DNA of 64,000 nucleotides from Salticus scenicus. Lineage: Eukaryota > Arthropoda > Arachnida > Araneae > Salticidae. The position numbers and the translations under genes are program-made. The notes beneath the pieces are model-generated. The model had not been told where the DNA came from. It ran no database searches and saw only the letters and a list, made by a program, of their open reading frames with translations. The stretch covers positions 269,864,282 to 269,928,281 of the forward strand of contig OZ005654.1 of NCBI GenBank assembly GCA_963930645.1. The letters are read 5' to 3'. Of this stretch, positions 22,433 to 35,051 are shown one piece after another. Position 1 is the stretch's first letter; every line of letters starts with the position of its first letter.

Positions 22433-23959
22433 CTGTGTAGCACAAAAGTTTATGCACAAGCTTAATTTTTTAATAAAAGGAATGATATACATCAGAATGT
22501 TTCTCCAGTTTTACTGTATATGAACAATAGGATTACAAATTCATGTTTCAAATTCAGAAACAATTAATTGAAAGAAAAGTAATAAATTATAGAAAAAATC
22601 AAAATTGTGATTTTGCAAAAGTTTAAGCAAAAATGTGGTTTTATGCAAATATCTCTTTAAACGTGATTAGTGGAGGCTTGGTGAGTCTCATCTCTTAGAC
22701 TATAAAATGTAGCGGAAGCTGGACGAGTGATCAAAATGCCGAAATTGCTGAAGTTCTTGCCTGAAAAGTTGCAAAAGTGTGGAAGCTGAAAGCAGAAGGT
22801 AAATCTTTTTACAAATGTTACTTGTTTTAAATTGGTCAAAACGTGGTATTTATAGCACTTTGCAATGTGGAGAACAATTCAAAACTGCATATTGCTCAGG
22901 AAGGCCACGGAATATCACATTTTGTGAGGATAGAAGAATTAAAAGAAGGCTCTAATTTACAGTTTGTGTCTTAAAAAGATAAAATATCGGATAAAAAACA
23001 TCATGTGATACCATATGCAGAGGAATAACCAAATCAGGTTTCATCAAAAAGCAAAAATTAATTCATAAGCCTTTTCTGAAACAGAGTCACAAACAAGCAA
23101 GACTTCAACAGGCAAAATAACACATGTATTATCGTTATGATTGAATTAGTGCTATTTTTCTCTGATGAAAAAAAAAAGTAGAATTTGGATGATCCATATG
23201 AGTTCTCATTTCATTGGCATGACTTGAAGGAAGATCCTAAGAGCATATTCAGCAGGTAACAAGGTTGTTGCTCGCTCATAGTATGGGGCGCTTTTGACTA
23301 TAATGGACAAATGTGTCTTTGCTTCCTAAATGGCAGATGAAATTCAAAGAAATATTAGAAAAATCTGAGTTAGCATTTATTGCCGTTTGGTAAACTCCTA
23401 CGTGGTCCCAACTGGACCTTTCAGCAGGACAAAGCAGGTCTATACACACTTCCTGTTGTACAAAAGAATGGCTTAGATCTCAGAATATCTGTGTGATGTA
23501 CTGGCCAGCACTCAGCCCAGATTGCAATCCGATAGAGAACATCTGAGGAATTCTCTCACATGTCGTCTACAAGACAGTATTACTCAATGCAAGATCTCAA
23601 ATCAGCGATCAAGGAAACCTAGTACAGACTCGCTCCTGAAACCTTCCATAATCTTGTGTTATAAGTGAAAAATCGTGTATCTTATCCCAACAGGTTCAAT
23701 GGAAACACTACAGATTAGTAAAAGACTTTTGTGCTTTGTGAAATGTAAATATTTTGATTTTGTGCATAAACTTTTATGAGATCACAAATTTGATTTTTCT
23801 AATAATTTATTATTTTCCTTTCAGTTAATTGTTTCTGAATTCCAAACATGAATTTGTAATCCAATTGTTCAGATACAGTAAAAATTCTGAAGCATTAATG
23901 TGCATATTTTTCATTTTATTTAAAAATTTAACTTATGCATAAACTTTTGCGAGGCACTG
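22433..23959 (+). mobile_element. Tc1-like transposon with decayed transposase
   Basis: Flanked by TA (22431-22432, 23960-23961), with long inverted ends of about 210 bp. Each contains two copies of a CAAAAGTTTATGCA-type motif, the IR/DR arrangement of Tc1 elements. On the plus strand FQQDKAG (23419-23439) and WPALSPDCNPIENI (23502-23543) represent the second Asp and the catalytic Glu, about 35 residues apart as in DD34E enzymes. They lie in different frames, and a stop follows ENI, so the gene is dead. Confidence 0.85.
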
Positions 23960-25971
23960 TATGTGAAATGTTTATTTGATCAAGAAACAACTACAAAGTG
24001 TGTAGGCTAAAAATTGCAATACTTACATATTAAATAATTTAGGTTATTCGAGTTACTGTGTCAAGCACTCTTTGAGTACTCAAAATCAAATTGAAAATAA
24101 ATTTTAAAACAGATTAAGTAATAACTTGAGCAATTCCTTCTGCATTTCTGATGAAATTTTAAATTCTGAATATTGAAGCAGTATCTGTCCTTAGCTACCA
24201 AAGGAGAAAGAAAACAAATAAATTTCCATTTTTAACATTTACCTGACTATTTTAATTGTTTAATTTGCAATTGTAATTCTCTAAAAAGAAATTTGCAAAA
24301 AGTAAATTATGTAATTTCTCACTTAAATTTGAAAGACCTCACTTAAATTTTTTGTTAGAATGGGAGAATCCCACTCAATATATTTTTTTTTTCTAGTATG
24401 AACCCTGATATATATTTATGATAATATTTATATATTTAATGATTTAGTAGTGTAGATTTTTTTCCCAACTATATTGATGAAGAAAAATCAAAGAAAAGAA
24501 AGGAACATGCACCTTTCATTTTTGATTTTACGTTCCCTCCCCCTCTCTTTTGTTCCCTAACATATAATTTAATACCTATCTTCTGACTTTTAAATCTAAA
24601 ATTATACTTTGTGAAACTTGATAAAGGTAAATGCTATTTATTTCATTTAAATCAACTTTATGCATATAGAATCATAGGTTAAATTAATAAACAACTAGCT
24701 TGGCTGTGCCCGTCTGATGGACTACCGCTTTTAATGCATCAAATAAAGGAGTATACCTAGTTGCCTTCAATAGCTGTTTTCAAAGTGATCTGCAAAGTTT
24801 TAAGGTAAATGCGATAAATTTTCTAAGGCTGCAATATGTGTAATTCTCTATTCAAGGAAAAAACAAATGAAAAAATATCTGAAATGTTTAATGCACAATT
24901 GGTAAAAAAAAAAATATTTCCAGTTAGGCTAGTCGAGTTTAAATTGGGATTATCGGCTTAAAACTTTAGTTTCCTGATTGCACTTTTCCCAAATTGCAAG
25001 CAACACAATGTCCTTCATGATCTGTAAAATTAATATCTCTAGGGGTTACCAAAGCATGGATGTCATTCCCTATATAAAGAGGATCAAAATTGTGATTGCT
25101 CATCTCTGAACTACTCTTAAAGGAGAAACCTAGACCAGTGCATAGCTCTAATGCTACATTAAGCCACTTCAATCTCAGGCAAAATATTTTACATTCATCC
25201 TTTACCTATTTGTGAGTTTTTGTCTACTGGGAAAATTGCAGACTTTGAAATTTGAAGCATCTTTTCACATTTTGAACAAATTTTTGATGAAAATTGCACC
25301 TGATGTGACAACCATTTATTTATTTTTGAAAATGAGATGAGAAATCAAATTTCGAGTTTTTATACTTTTTTGCTATTTAAATATGACTAGTCGAAGAGGT
25401 AGGAGCACCATTAGAATATATGAAAGATGACGCAATTTTCAAAATATGTGTTGCTAAACACCTTAGATGTGAAACACAGAAAAAATTCCTACATTTCCCC
25501 CCCCCCTCATTTTTTTAAATGGAGAAGTTTGTTTATATTGCCTTTTTTCTAATAATTGGAATTTAATCATTTTGTATTATATAAAAGATTTTTTGCACAT
25601 GCTCAAATGTTCTGGTTTTGCATGTCACATTAATACTGTATTACACATTAATACTTTAATTATTTCAAATACTCTTTCAAAGATGCAGCTAACAGCTATG
25701 TTTCTTTTTTTTCTTTTATAAAAGCTAAGTATTTTGAAATATAAAATCTGCCAAAAAAAACATTTTATTCTTACCTTTTCTATATATTTGTAAGAATGTA
25801 GGGCTTTTGCAGAAACTTTCAACTTCTAATTTTGGTACATTTGTTTATATTGGAGTGTCCTAAATACAATTTGACTATTTTGAGAAATCTTTATCTGCTT
25901 GTTTTTGTATTATATAAATTGTGTTTGTACTGTAACTTAAGACCTAATGTATGAATTTCATAGAACTGTAT

Positions 25972-26201
25972 TAATACTTTTTTATATATTTACTGGATAG
26001 AAGTAAAACTGACATAAGTATAGGTTTAAATTAAATTATATTACTTTAATATTGTACATACTTTGATCTCCATTCTACACGCATACTAGCGATATCAACA
26101 ACTACAAATCGTTCGCTTCATCGTTGCCAAAAACACAAACTCTAAATTAACACATTTTCTTTTAACATACTAATGATTCAAATCATGAACGAATCTTAAC
26201 A
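25972..26201 (-). repeat. copia 3' LTR
   Basis: 230 bases. On the element's strand it begins TGTTAAGATTCG and ends AAGTATTA. Carries CT-CTAAATT where the other LTR has a 2-base deletion. Confidence 0.95.
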
Positions 26202-26252
26202 CTTTCCCTTGTTATAAGAAAATAATAACAATAAATTTAAAGTTCACAGTTT

Positions 26253-26484
26253 CAGGGGTGATTGTGACTCAAAGATAAAAACCCTGAAAATTAGAGCCTC
26301 AAATAATACTCAAACTGATTAGGCCAGAAGCCCTTAATCCTTTTACATTTCATTTACATATCACCTGGATAACAAATGAACAACCAATGAAAGCAAAAAA
26401 TAACTTTATAGGAAATATGAAAATACAGATGGGTTGAGTAAAAACCCTGAAATCAGGGGTAAACCCTGAACACAAACACCCCTG
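26253..26484. mobile_element. Small hAT-like MITE in the copia 3' region
   Basis: CAGGGGTGATTGTG and CACAAACACCCCTG form terminal inverted repeats with one mismatch. CAGTTT is repeated at both flanks (26247-26252, 26485-26490). It lies just after the pol stop codon and before the polypurine tract, so it has lengthened the 3' untranslated part of the retrotransposon. Confidence 0.75.
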
Positions 26485-26488
26485 CAGT

Positions 26489-29400
26489 TTATAAAAGTCC
26501 AATTTTGGCACAAAGAGTCAACAGTCTTGGTTTAAATAGTGATTTAGTCAACATATCGGCAATCTGATCTTCTGTAGATACCTGTTGGATTAGTATTTGT
26601 TTCGCTAGCACCTTTTCTATGATAAAAAAGTGCTTAACACTTATATGCTTAGTGTGACGATGAAACTCTGGGTTTTGTGCTAATCTGATTGCTGCTGTGT
26701 TATCAATTTGAAGCACTGGTATTCCCCTTAATTGTGTAACACCAGAAAATAGACGATTTAGCCAGATTATTTCTCTCACACATTCATTTGCAGCTATAAT
26801 TTCAGCTTCAGCAGTAGAAGTTGCAACTACTGACTGTCTTTGACTAAACCATGATATAGCACCACCACTGTATAAAATCATAATGCCACTAGTTGATCTT
26901 CCAGATGTCTTGCATCCTGCAAAATCTGCATCACTATAGCATTCTAATAATCCTGGCTTATATTTATTCTTGTATGTAATACCCTTATTACATGAACCAG
27001 CTATGTATCTAAAAACACGTTTCACTTTCAACCAGTCATCTCTAGATGGGTTTTCTAAGTGGCATGAGAGAATACCAACACAGTATGCTAAATCTGGTCT
27101 TGTACCTAACATTAGATACATCAAGGCACCTACAGCTTCTCTATATGGGAACTTTTCACTGCTCTGTTCATCATCATTTTCCACACTTGTATTTTCTTTA
27201 AGCATTGGTGTAGATACTGGCCTAGAATTTTCCATACGAAACTTCTGAAGTATTCTTTTTGCATAAGATTGCTGATTAATTTTGATACTCCCATCTTCAA
27301 AACGATGAATTTCCAGACCAAGGAAAAAACTTGCCTGTCTGTATGTGATTTTGAGTCTTGACTTAAGATCATTTATAAATTTTTTAGAGTCTTGTGGATC
27401 AGTTGATGCAACTATTCCATCATCAACATACAGACAGACAATTAACTTTCTTCCATTCTTATCTTTGATGTATAGGCAAGGATCTGCATCACTTGCTTTT
27501 AATTCAAGTTCTGATAAAAATTCTTCAAAATACTTATTCCAGCAGCGAGAAGCTTGTTTAAGCCCATATAGACTGCGCTTCAATCTACAGACATTAGTAG
27601 TACCAACATTGTAACCTTCTGGTTGCTGCATGTATATAGCTTCATCAAGTTTACCATATAAAAATGCTGAACAAACATCAAACTGGATAAGATGTAGTCT
27701 TTCATTAGCAGCTATACTTAAAATTGAACGAACAGTTCCCATCTTTGTCACAGGGCTATAAGTTTGTTCATAATCGACTCCATATCGCTGAGTAAATCCT
27801 TTAGCTACCAATCTGGCCTTGTATTTGTCAATGGAGCCATCAGGATTTCTTTTAACTTTATAGACCCATCTGCATGGAATGGCTTTGTGATTCTTTGGTA
27901 GTTCTTCTAGGGTCCATGTTTCATTATTGATCAACGACGACATCTCTAAGTCCATCGCATCTTTCCAATATTTACTTTCTTTGGATTCAATTGCTTCTTC
28001 AAAAGTTGTGGGTTCTTCGAAATTAGCAATGAAAACTTCAGCCATCGTTATATAATCTTCATAATGTTTTGGCTTTCTTAGACTTTCTCTGTCTCTTAAC
28101 TTTCTGGATTCTATTTGTTTGTTTCAGTCGATATCAATGTTTTCTTCTTCTGTCTCATTTTCTTCAATTAGATTATCTTCTGACTTTCCCTGATTTTCAG
28201 ACGCAGAAGTCCTATTTTCATCTGTAATAGGAAACTGGACAACCTTTTCACAATTTAACAACTTCTCGTTAAATTTGACATCTCTTGAAAACATGATAGT
28301 GTTTCTTTCTGGAACCCAAAGACGATACCTTTCATCTCCATCATATCCCACCAAATAAGCCTTAGTTGCCTTGTTATCCATCTTCCTTCTTTTTTGTTTA
28401 GGTATGTGGGCATAACATACTGATCCAATAATCCTCAAGTGATTAATTCTTGGCTTCTTTCCTGTCCACAATTCATAAGGACTCACATTCTTAATGGATG
28501 ACTTTCCAGTTCTATTTAGTAAATATGCTGAGGTATTGATGAGTTCAGCCCATAATGCTGGAGGAATTTCTAAGTCCGGATTAGAATTTTTCAGTGTTCT
28601 GGCCATTTCAACAAGTGTACGGTTCTCTCTCTCACTTCCACCATTCTGCTCTGGAGTATATGGTGCTGTGAATCTTGAAACAATTCCCATTTTCTTCAAA
28701 ATAGTTTTTATTTCATTGTTGTCAAACTCTCCCCCATTATCACTGATGATTTCTTTAACTTTATGACCAAAATTTTCAACATAAGCTAAAAATTCTTTAA
28801 GGGCATTAGCAACATCAGACTTTTGTTTGAGGAAGTAAACACAGCGAAACTTAGTAAACTGGTCTTTGAAAACAACAAAGTATTGAAATTTTCTAAAAGA
28901 CTTGTTAAAGGGGCCGCACACATCTGCAGAAATTAGTCCTCCAGGAGAAGAGCAATTAACTCTGGAACCAAAACTTAATCTATGAGCTTTCCCATATATG
29001 CATGCTTCACATAATGTGTCTTGGACATTAACCTTGATATTTAATTCATTGCTTAAGAGAGATTTCACATGTCGCTTATCTTGATGACCCCAACGTTCGT
29101 GGTAGAGTTGTAACAGTGACTCGTCTGAAGAGGCTAAATTTACTTCAATAAATTCTTTTGGATTAACAACTTTCATTTTAGCTTTGAAAAGTCCTCTTCC
29201 TTTACTTCGTGTTCCATGCAAAACACAAACTTCATCAATCTTTAGCCAACATTCTGTTGCAGTCAACTCGAAATGACTATTTAAGTATCTATCATGAGTG
29301 GCCAATACAGAGAATAAATTCTTGCTTATTTCAGGTACATACCACACATCTTTTAATTCTTTGAACTGCTTCTTGCCATTAACTACAGTGATGATCTGAA

Positions 29401-30445
29401 GCGTACCTTTGCCTAGAGCTGGAAGAACTTTTCCATTGGCTGCTGCAATTCCATGAGGAGACACAAACTTTTCAAAATTTATAAAATACTTGTCATCCAT
29501 AGTGATGTGTCTGGAAGCTCCATTATCTATGTACCAACCATCTGAAAGAATCTCTGAAGCACATACCTCTTCATTAACTGACATCAGAGCTAAGGTAGTT
29601 GCTGTACAAGAAGTTCCTGCTTTTCTAAAATCAGAAGGTTTGGGTGGCCTCCCATCAGCAATCCACTTAGAACATGATTTGACCCAGTGGCCTTTTTGGT
29701 GACAATAATTACAAATATTTGATTTCTTCTTGTAAACATTGTATTTACTTTTTCTATCTTTTACAAGGAGAGCTTCTTGTTCATTTGAAATATCTTTATC
29801 ACGGTTTCTAAATTCTCTTTCATAAGAACATAATTGTGTTGTCAATTCATCTGTTGTTCTTTTATCTTCACCTAAGAGCAACCAACTGGACCTAAATGAC
29901 AGGAACTCACTTGGTAATATATCTAATATCTTGCAGTTTAGCAGTAACTCTGGTAATGCAACTTCATTTTTATTCTGTAATCCAGAGTTTAACTCATTCC
30001 ATAAATTTTTTAACTTGGAGAGATGAGCTGCAATATCTTCACTATCATTCCATTTGAATTGGAAAAACTGCATACAGATATTATATAGTTGATTTTCTGA
30101 GGATGCTTCGTACAACTTATGTAACTCTATCCAAATTTCTCGAGCAGTTTCAAAACGCATTACCTTTCGAAGGGTTTATTCGTTCATCGAATTTGTTAAG
30201 ACAATCATAGCATTGTTATTTACTTTTTGATAGTTCTTTAAATCCTTCTCATATTTAGCTTGAGCAGCGCCTTCCATTTCCGTAGGGGCATTTGGCTTAA
30301 CTAAAGTGCCTTGAACTACTTCTAACGCACCTGTATGGCTATTTAAAATGAACTTAATTCTATATTTCCATACTTGCCAATCACTTTCTCCAGCTAGAGG
30401 CTTTATCTGTACTTTAGTTGTATCCATATTTGTTACTGGAAGCAA
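26489..30445 (-). pseudogene. copia Gag-Pol polyprotein with two in-frame stops
   Basis: A single frame of about 1319 codons, interrupted only by TAA at 30176-30178 and TGA at 28124-28126; the frame is unchanged across both. The likely start is the Met at 30427 (MDTTKVQIKPLAGESDWQVW). Domains in order: Gag; zinc knuckle CNYCHQKGHWVKSC (near 29700); protease WYIDNGASRH; integrase zinc site HERWGHQDKRH...CEAC, then the core with SADVCGPF, ISDNGGEF and PEQNGGSERENR; reverse transcriptase with FDVCSAFLYGKLDE, LYGLKQASR and CLYVDDG; RNase H with YSDADFAG and STAEAE. The integrase-before-RT order defines copia. The two nonsense codons probably inactivate this copy. Confidence 0.95.
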
Positions 30446-30542
30446 GGCGTGGTTAGGCTTACGTTAGGCTTAATGCGCTGAAACATGACTTCGTGATGAG
30501 ACTTAATGCATAGCGCAGGGAAACAATATTGTTCCTATAACC

Positions 30543-30770
30543 TAATACTTTTTTATATATTTACTGGATAGAAGTAAAACTGACATAAGTATAGGTTTAA
30601 ATTAAATAATATTACTTTAATATTGTACATACTTTGATCTCCATGCTACACGCATACTAGCGATATCAACAACTACAAATCGTTCGCTTCATCGTTGCCA
30701 AAAACACAAACTAAATTAACACATTTTCTTTTAACATACTAATGATTCAAATCATGAACGAATCTTAACA
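30543..30770 (-). repeat. copia 5' LTR
   Basis: 228 bases, about 99 percent identical to the 3' LTR. Followed on the element's strand by the GGTTATAGG primer-site-like sequence. Confidence 0.95.
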
Positions 30771-31678
30771 TGTATATTTATTCATTCATTGGTGTTATGT
30801 AAGAAAAATAGGAAAATTTATTTCAGATTATTTTTTAAGATCGATTATTATTATTAAAATTAACTCATTTTTTTTTTTTTAAAGGACGGTATTTCGAATC
30901 GGCAAAGTGATACAGCGTTTCTCCGGACCTAATGGAACTTTCTAGAAGGAATTTTGAAAACGTAATAAAAGTGACATCATGAACTTTAATTAGCGAAATA
31001 TGAATGTCAGAAAAATTATTAATATTATTTTTAAATTATTTGAGCACGATCGAAAATGATTTTAAAACGATTTAACTATTATTTATTTTTGATTTTTCTG
31101 ATAGGTGAACTTGTTTGTTTACCCTTTAGAAACATCGGTAGTTTGTTTACAAAGAAACGCTTCACGTGAAATTTTAAACTTTTCTATCTTTTTGAATTTT
31201 GAGTAATTTATTTGATTAATTGGGGGAAAATAAATAAATAAGAGCCAAACTATTTTTTGGAAGATCTGAGGAAAATTAATTAAATTCAATAGTGTTAAAA
31301 TTTTTCAATTTTAACAATTGGTAGTGTATTCTTGTAATATATCTGTAATGATTGGTAGAAATATATTTAATTTTTGCATAATTGATTTTTCTTAGATGGC
31401 AATATATAATTTTCTATTCTTCATAAGGATATCATCTAATAAATATGTAACTCATAAAAGAATTTAAAAAGTAATCAAATATTTGTACATTTTTGTTATT
31501 CTTAAATATAAAATTCCTTATTTGTATAGTTCTTTTATATAAATTATGTTTGATAATGTTAGTCAAAAGTTTTTTTTTTTTTTTTTAACTTTAAATTGAA
31601 AGCAGAAAGATTAAAAAAAAATCGATTTTTTACTCTTTATTTTTGTTTTCATGCATACTAAAATTTTTCATTATTTAG

Positions 31679-31742
31679 AATAGATGAAGAAGATCTAAAT
31701 ACAACATTTATTGAGTTGTGTAACAGCTTTTATGATGCTCAG
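31679..31742 (+). CDS. Duox: Duox exon 7: peroxidase-like domain
   Basis: Acceptor TTATTTAG, donor GTATGT. One base completes the Lys codon shared with exon 6, then IDEEDLNTTFIELCNSFYDA and Q. Phase 0 at the end. Short, but the frame and position across the 11.7-kb intron are consistent. Confidence 0.87.
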
Positions 31743-31944
31743 GTATGTTCTTTTATGAAAAGAAAAAAAAAAAAAATCACTATTGTACTAAGATTTTATA
31801 AGTTGTTTTATTGATGTGTATTCTTTCATAATATTAGTTTTAGAAAAATGTCTTTATATGTAATATAGTAAATATGCCTCCTACTAATTAACATGTATAC
31901 AAATTTAATCATCCTAGCTTGTCATAATAAAGTTTTGAAATAAG

Positions 31945-32550
31945 CAGTTTGATGCAATTTTAACCAATAGAGGTTTAGATATAGTCATCTGAAAAATTGA
32001 AGAAAGTAAATGACAGCAGTACCACCTGTGGCCCGATATTATACAGCCAAATTAAATAAACATAATTTTTCATAATATCTATTTCACATATTAAGTTTGA
32101 TGCATTTATATATCATAGATGCTGAAAAATTGTTGCATAACAGTGCCACCTGTTCGCCAAAATGCACACAATGTAAATCAACATAGCTTCTTATCATGGT
32201 TTTCTTAAAAATCAAGTTTTTGCACACTTATACATCATAAAAGTTGAGATATAGCCTTCCCTTAAATGAGAGAAAATGCAGCATAGCAGTGCCACCTATT
32301 GGCCAGTATATCTAAAAAGTTAATTCAAGATCCAAAGAAATATCATGTTTAGTTAAATTCTGTTCATTGGTTCATGAGATACAATGTCCACAAATTTTGC
32401 TAACACACACACTCACATGCAGACATTTAAAAAATATGCTTTATCATGTTCAGGACATCCTAAAATGTGTAAATCCATCAAAAATTGGAAGCTGAAAATT
32501 TTCAGGATACCAATATTTTATCTTTATTTATATAGAAGAAAGTAAAAATG
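31945..32550 (+). repeat. Dispersed repeat with three internal units
   Basis: Three units start near CAGCAGTACCACCTGTGGCC (32013), CAGTGCCACCTGTTCGCC (32141) and CAGTGCCACCTATTGGCC (32286). The end has TTCAGGACATCCTAAAATG and TTTATTTATATAGAAGAAAG. Related copies are at 59340-59650 (plus) and 9100-9300 (minus). Confidence 0.65.
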
Positions 32551-32640
32551 ATTTTACTTTAATATCTTTTAATGCATATTTAAAGTTTATTTCCATGATT
32601 ACATGTAAAGTGAATGTATCTATGTTTTCTTTTTTTCAAG

Positions 32641-32737
32641 GGTCTCCTCTATAATCATTCCGTTGAATCATTAATTTTGGGAATGACTATGCAAGCTGCT
32701 GAGGGAGAAGATGCAGCAATTGTTGATGATTTAAGAA
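32641..32737 (+). CDS. Duox: Duox exon 8: peroxidase-like domain
   Basis: Acceptor TTTTCAAG. It reads GLLYNHSVESLILGMTMQAA, then EGEDAAIVDDLR; the G-M-x-x-Q-x-A-E-x-D-x-x-I-V-x-DLR pattern is typical of Duox. The donor GTTAGA is weak but sets the phase (1) needed by exon 9. Confidence 0.9.
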
Positions 32738-34089
32738 GTTAGAACTCTCTCTCTCTCTTCTTTAGTTCTGAAAATTCACATTTTTCATTTTCATAAAATT
32801 TCTTCCGATTCTCATATATTGCATTTTCTCCTCCAAGACATCTTCAGAATATGTTAGGAATATCCTATCCTATTTAGTATACCCTAAGGGTGTCCTGGGG
32901 AGATGTGCTTATATGGGTTGTATTTAAATAGAGAGATTTTAATATTTGTTAATACTTTTGTTTATCTGAAAAATATATTCCTTGTAAAAATAAAAACTCT
33001 GTTTATTGTTTAATTTTAAAAATTGAAATAAAAGTATATTCCAGTTAAATTCTTATTTATTTATTTATTTATTTATTCCACTGAAAAAATTTCATTGATT
33101 AAATTTAATATTTTCAACTACTGTTTATCATTTTATGATAACTGTCTGAATTAAATTTACATAAAATAATGTTTTAAAATAAGCATTGAACATTTAACTT
33201 TAAAACCCTTACTACATGTTACGTGATAATTAATTTGTGCATATTTCTGCTTGAATTATTATTTTGCTATTATGTTTTTGTTAAAAATTATGTGTCTTAA
33301 GTATTATTTTTAACTAACCCAAATTTAGTAGAAAAAAATGTGTGAAAAAAAGTTCAAGTTGACAATCCTTAAATATTCCTTTTAATAGCCATAACATATA
33401 GCATCTAATTTAAAATATGATTCCTAAATAACTGTTAATAATTCTAAGAAAACTAAATTATTTCCTTTCCTTATTAATTTTACATTGACTTATGACTTTG
33501 TATGGAGGGCAGCCCTCAGCAGGACACTGAGAGCTAAGGCACATCGACCAGAGGTCTATTGTACCCTAATTTTACATTACAAATTCCAGATTTTTCTCGA
33601 AATTGTAAACTGGAAACAAAACATTGTGGTTCATCTAAAAACTTCTAGAATCCTTTAAAATCCCCAAATTTCTTCCTTCACACACTCTTCTCTCAAAAGA
33701 AAGTGACTGAATTATTTTTTTTATATACTTCCTCTTTTCACTTAAAATTTCATGAAGCATTTTATATTTTCTCCAAAACTTTTAAAATCTTTTTTTAATG
33801 CCTTTCCCGTTAAATGCCTGCAAGCTTATATAATGTTTTCCATTTTATTATTTTTTACATAATTTTAACTTCATGTTAAATATTTTTTCTGCCTGCCTTA
33901 TTTTATTCAAATCTATATTAGAATTTAAAAATATATTTATTATTTTTTTCTTTCTTTCTTTATCTCACCACTTGTATTGCTTTTATATAACGTTGCTTTA
34001 ATATGGCACTTTTTCCTTTTTCTTTTTATCTGATTTTTTGAGAACTTTAACAGTATCTTAAAGTTCATATAAAAGAACATATGAATTAT

Positions 34090-34139
34090 ATTCAGAAACA
34101 AAAATGTACCATTTATTTGGTACATTTTTGTTTCTGAAT
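34090..34139. repeat. Perfect 21-bp hairpin
   Basis: ATTCAGAAACAAAAATGTACC (34090-34110) is exactly mirrored at 34119-34139, with loop ATTTATTT. It ends 8 bases before the Tigger-like MITE. Confidence 0.85.
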
Positions 34140-34147
34140 GGTACATA

Positions 34148-34795
34148 CAGTGAAACTTGAATAATTCGAACTTGTTTAATTCGAAATTCTGGCTAATTCG
34201 AATTTTTTACTCGGTCCCTTGAATTTTATATTAAAATAATGTTAAAAAATCGTGGATAATTCGAATTCTATTTTGGATAATTTGAATTTTTCATACGATT
34301 ACCTTTAAAATATTTTGTTCCCGAGATTTTTCTCAGCTAAAGATGGATTATATATTTTAACAGTCTTTCAAAAAAAAAAGATAAGGAAGTACAAGAGAAG
34401 CCCTTAGCTAGTGCATCAGAAGATATGGTGCATATACATGAACTTCGAAGTTTTTTTTAATTGAAAGTCATGTCTAATGTAGAAATTCTATTTTTGTATC
34501 AAGTCATATGCTATCATACAAAGATTGTACTTAAAGAAGAAATCAAAAATATCTGACTATTTTAAAAAAAATGTTGAATAATTAAGCTCGTAAAAAAATA
34601 TTGATTTAATTGGGGTTGGGGAGGGGGATGTAGCAGTATACTTAGATATAAAGTTTATGTGTTAAATATTTGATTGTAGAGTTTTAATTTTTTAATTTAC
34701 TCTTTTTTTAACAAAATAGTATATGTAATTCGAATATTTGGATATTTCGAATTTTTCTCTGGTCCCTTCAACTTCGAATTACCCAAGTTGTACTG
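34148..34795. mobile_element. Tigger/pogo-like MITE, 648 bp
   Basis: CAGTGAAACTTGAATAATTC at the left and GAATTACCCAAGTTGTACTG at the right are inverted repeats, with TA on both sides (34146-34147, 34796-34797). CAGT-x-AAACTTG-x-x-AATTCGAA is the usual start of pogo/Tigger elements. Several AATTCGAA motifs lie near each end. No transposase ORF. Confidence 0.75.
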
Positions 34796-35051
34796 TATTT
34801 ATTTCTCTTTATTAGCACCTTAAAAAATTAAAGGGTGTTAAGAGGGTGCTGATTCTTATTTAAAAAATAAATGTCAGACCAAATATCTCATTTCACATGT
34901 CAACAATATTTAAAAACCATTTAGTAAATAAGTTTGTGAGTAATTGTTTCATATTCTATATGTATGTCTACAAAAGTTACTCACATTCAACCAAATTTAA
35001 CTTATCTTAAAATATTGAAGTAATAATATTCATGAAGAACAATTCTTGTAG

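Larger units (their letters stand above)
20182..24407. mobile_element. Outer hAT-like element, host to three insertions
   Basis: The termini CAGGGTTCGCACTAG and CTAGTATGAACCCTG are 15-bp inverted repeats with two mismatches, lying in TATATATA flanks. The left end resembles that of the MITE at 60126. Original interior remains at 20200-20389 and about 23965-24407 (AATCCCACTCAA near both ends). The rest is inserted DNA. Confidence 0.65.
25972..30770 (-). mobile_element. Ty1/copia LTR retrotransposon, young, minus strand
   Basis: Complete element with about 230-bp LTRs and an exact 5-bp target duplication TGTAT (25967-25971 and 30771-30775). The LTRs differ by two substitutions and one 2-base indel, so insertion is recent. 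Next to the 5' LTR the minus strand reads GGTTATAGGAAC, resembling the half-tRNA-Met primer site GGTTATGGG of Drosophila copia. The polypurine tract AAGGGAAAG lies beside the 3' LTR (26202-26210). It sits antisense in Duox intron 6 and could supply cryptic signals, but none is evident. Confidence 0.96.
19994..31678 (+). other. Duox intron 6: transposon nest
   Basis: At 11.7 kb this is the largest intron seen, and about 85 percent of it is assignable to mobile elements: the outer hAT-like element with three insertions (20182-24407) and a copia retrotransposon (25972-30770). Intervals 24410-25965 and 30776-31678 show only AT-rich sequence, apart from an ACTAGCTTGGCTGTGCCCG repeat head at about 24693. 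Confidence 0.75.
32738..35051 (+). other. Duox intron 8
   Basis: Contains a GC-richer patch at 33500-33570 of unknown origin, a perfect hairpin at 34090-34139 and a Tigger-like MITE at 34148-34795. Otherwise AT-rich with nothing recognisable. Confidence 0.7.

Noticed and set aside
26970..29702. Plus-strand open frames inside the copia element
   Set aside because: They are antisense shadows of the retrotransposon polyprotein and carry no motifs.
33500..33570. GC-richer patch GGAGGGCAGCCCTCAGCAGG as a possible gene or RNA
   Set aside because: Too short, no open frame or fold that I could support, and probably a fragment of a dispersed repeat.
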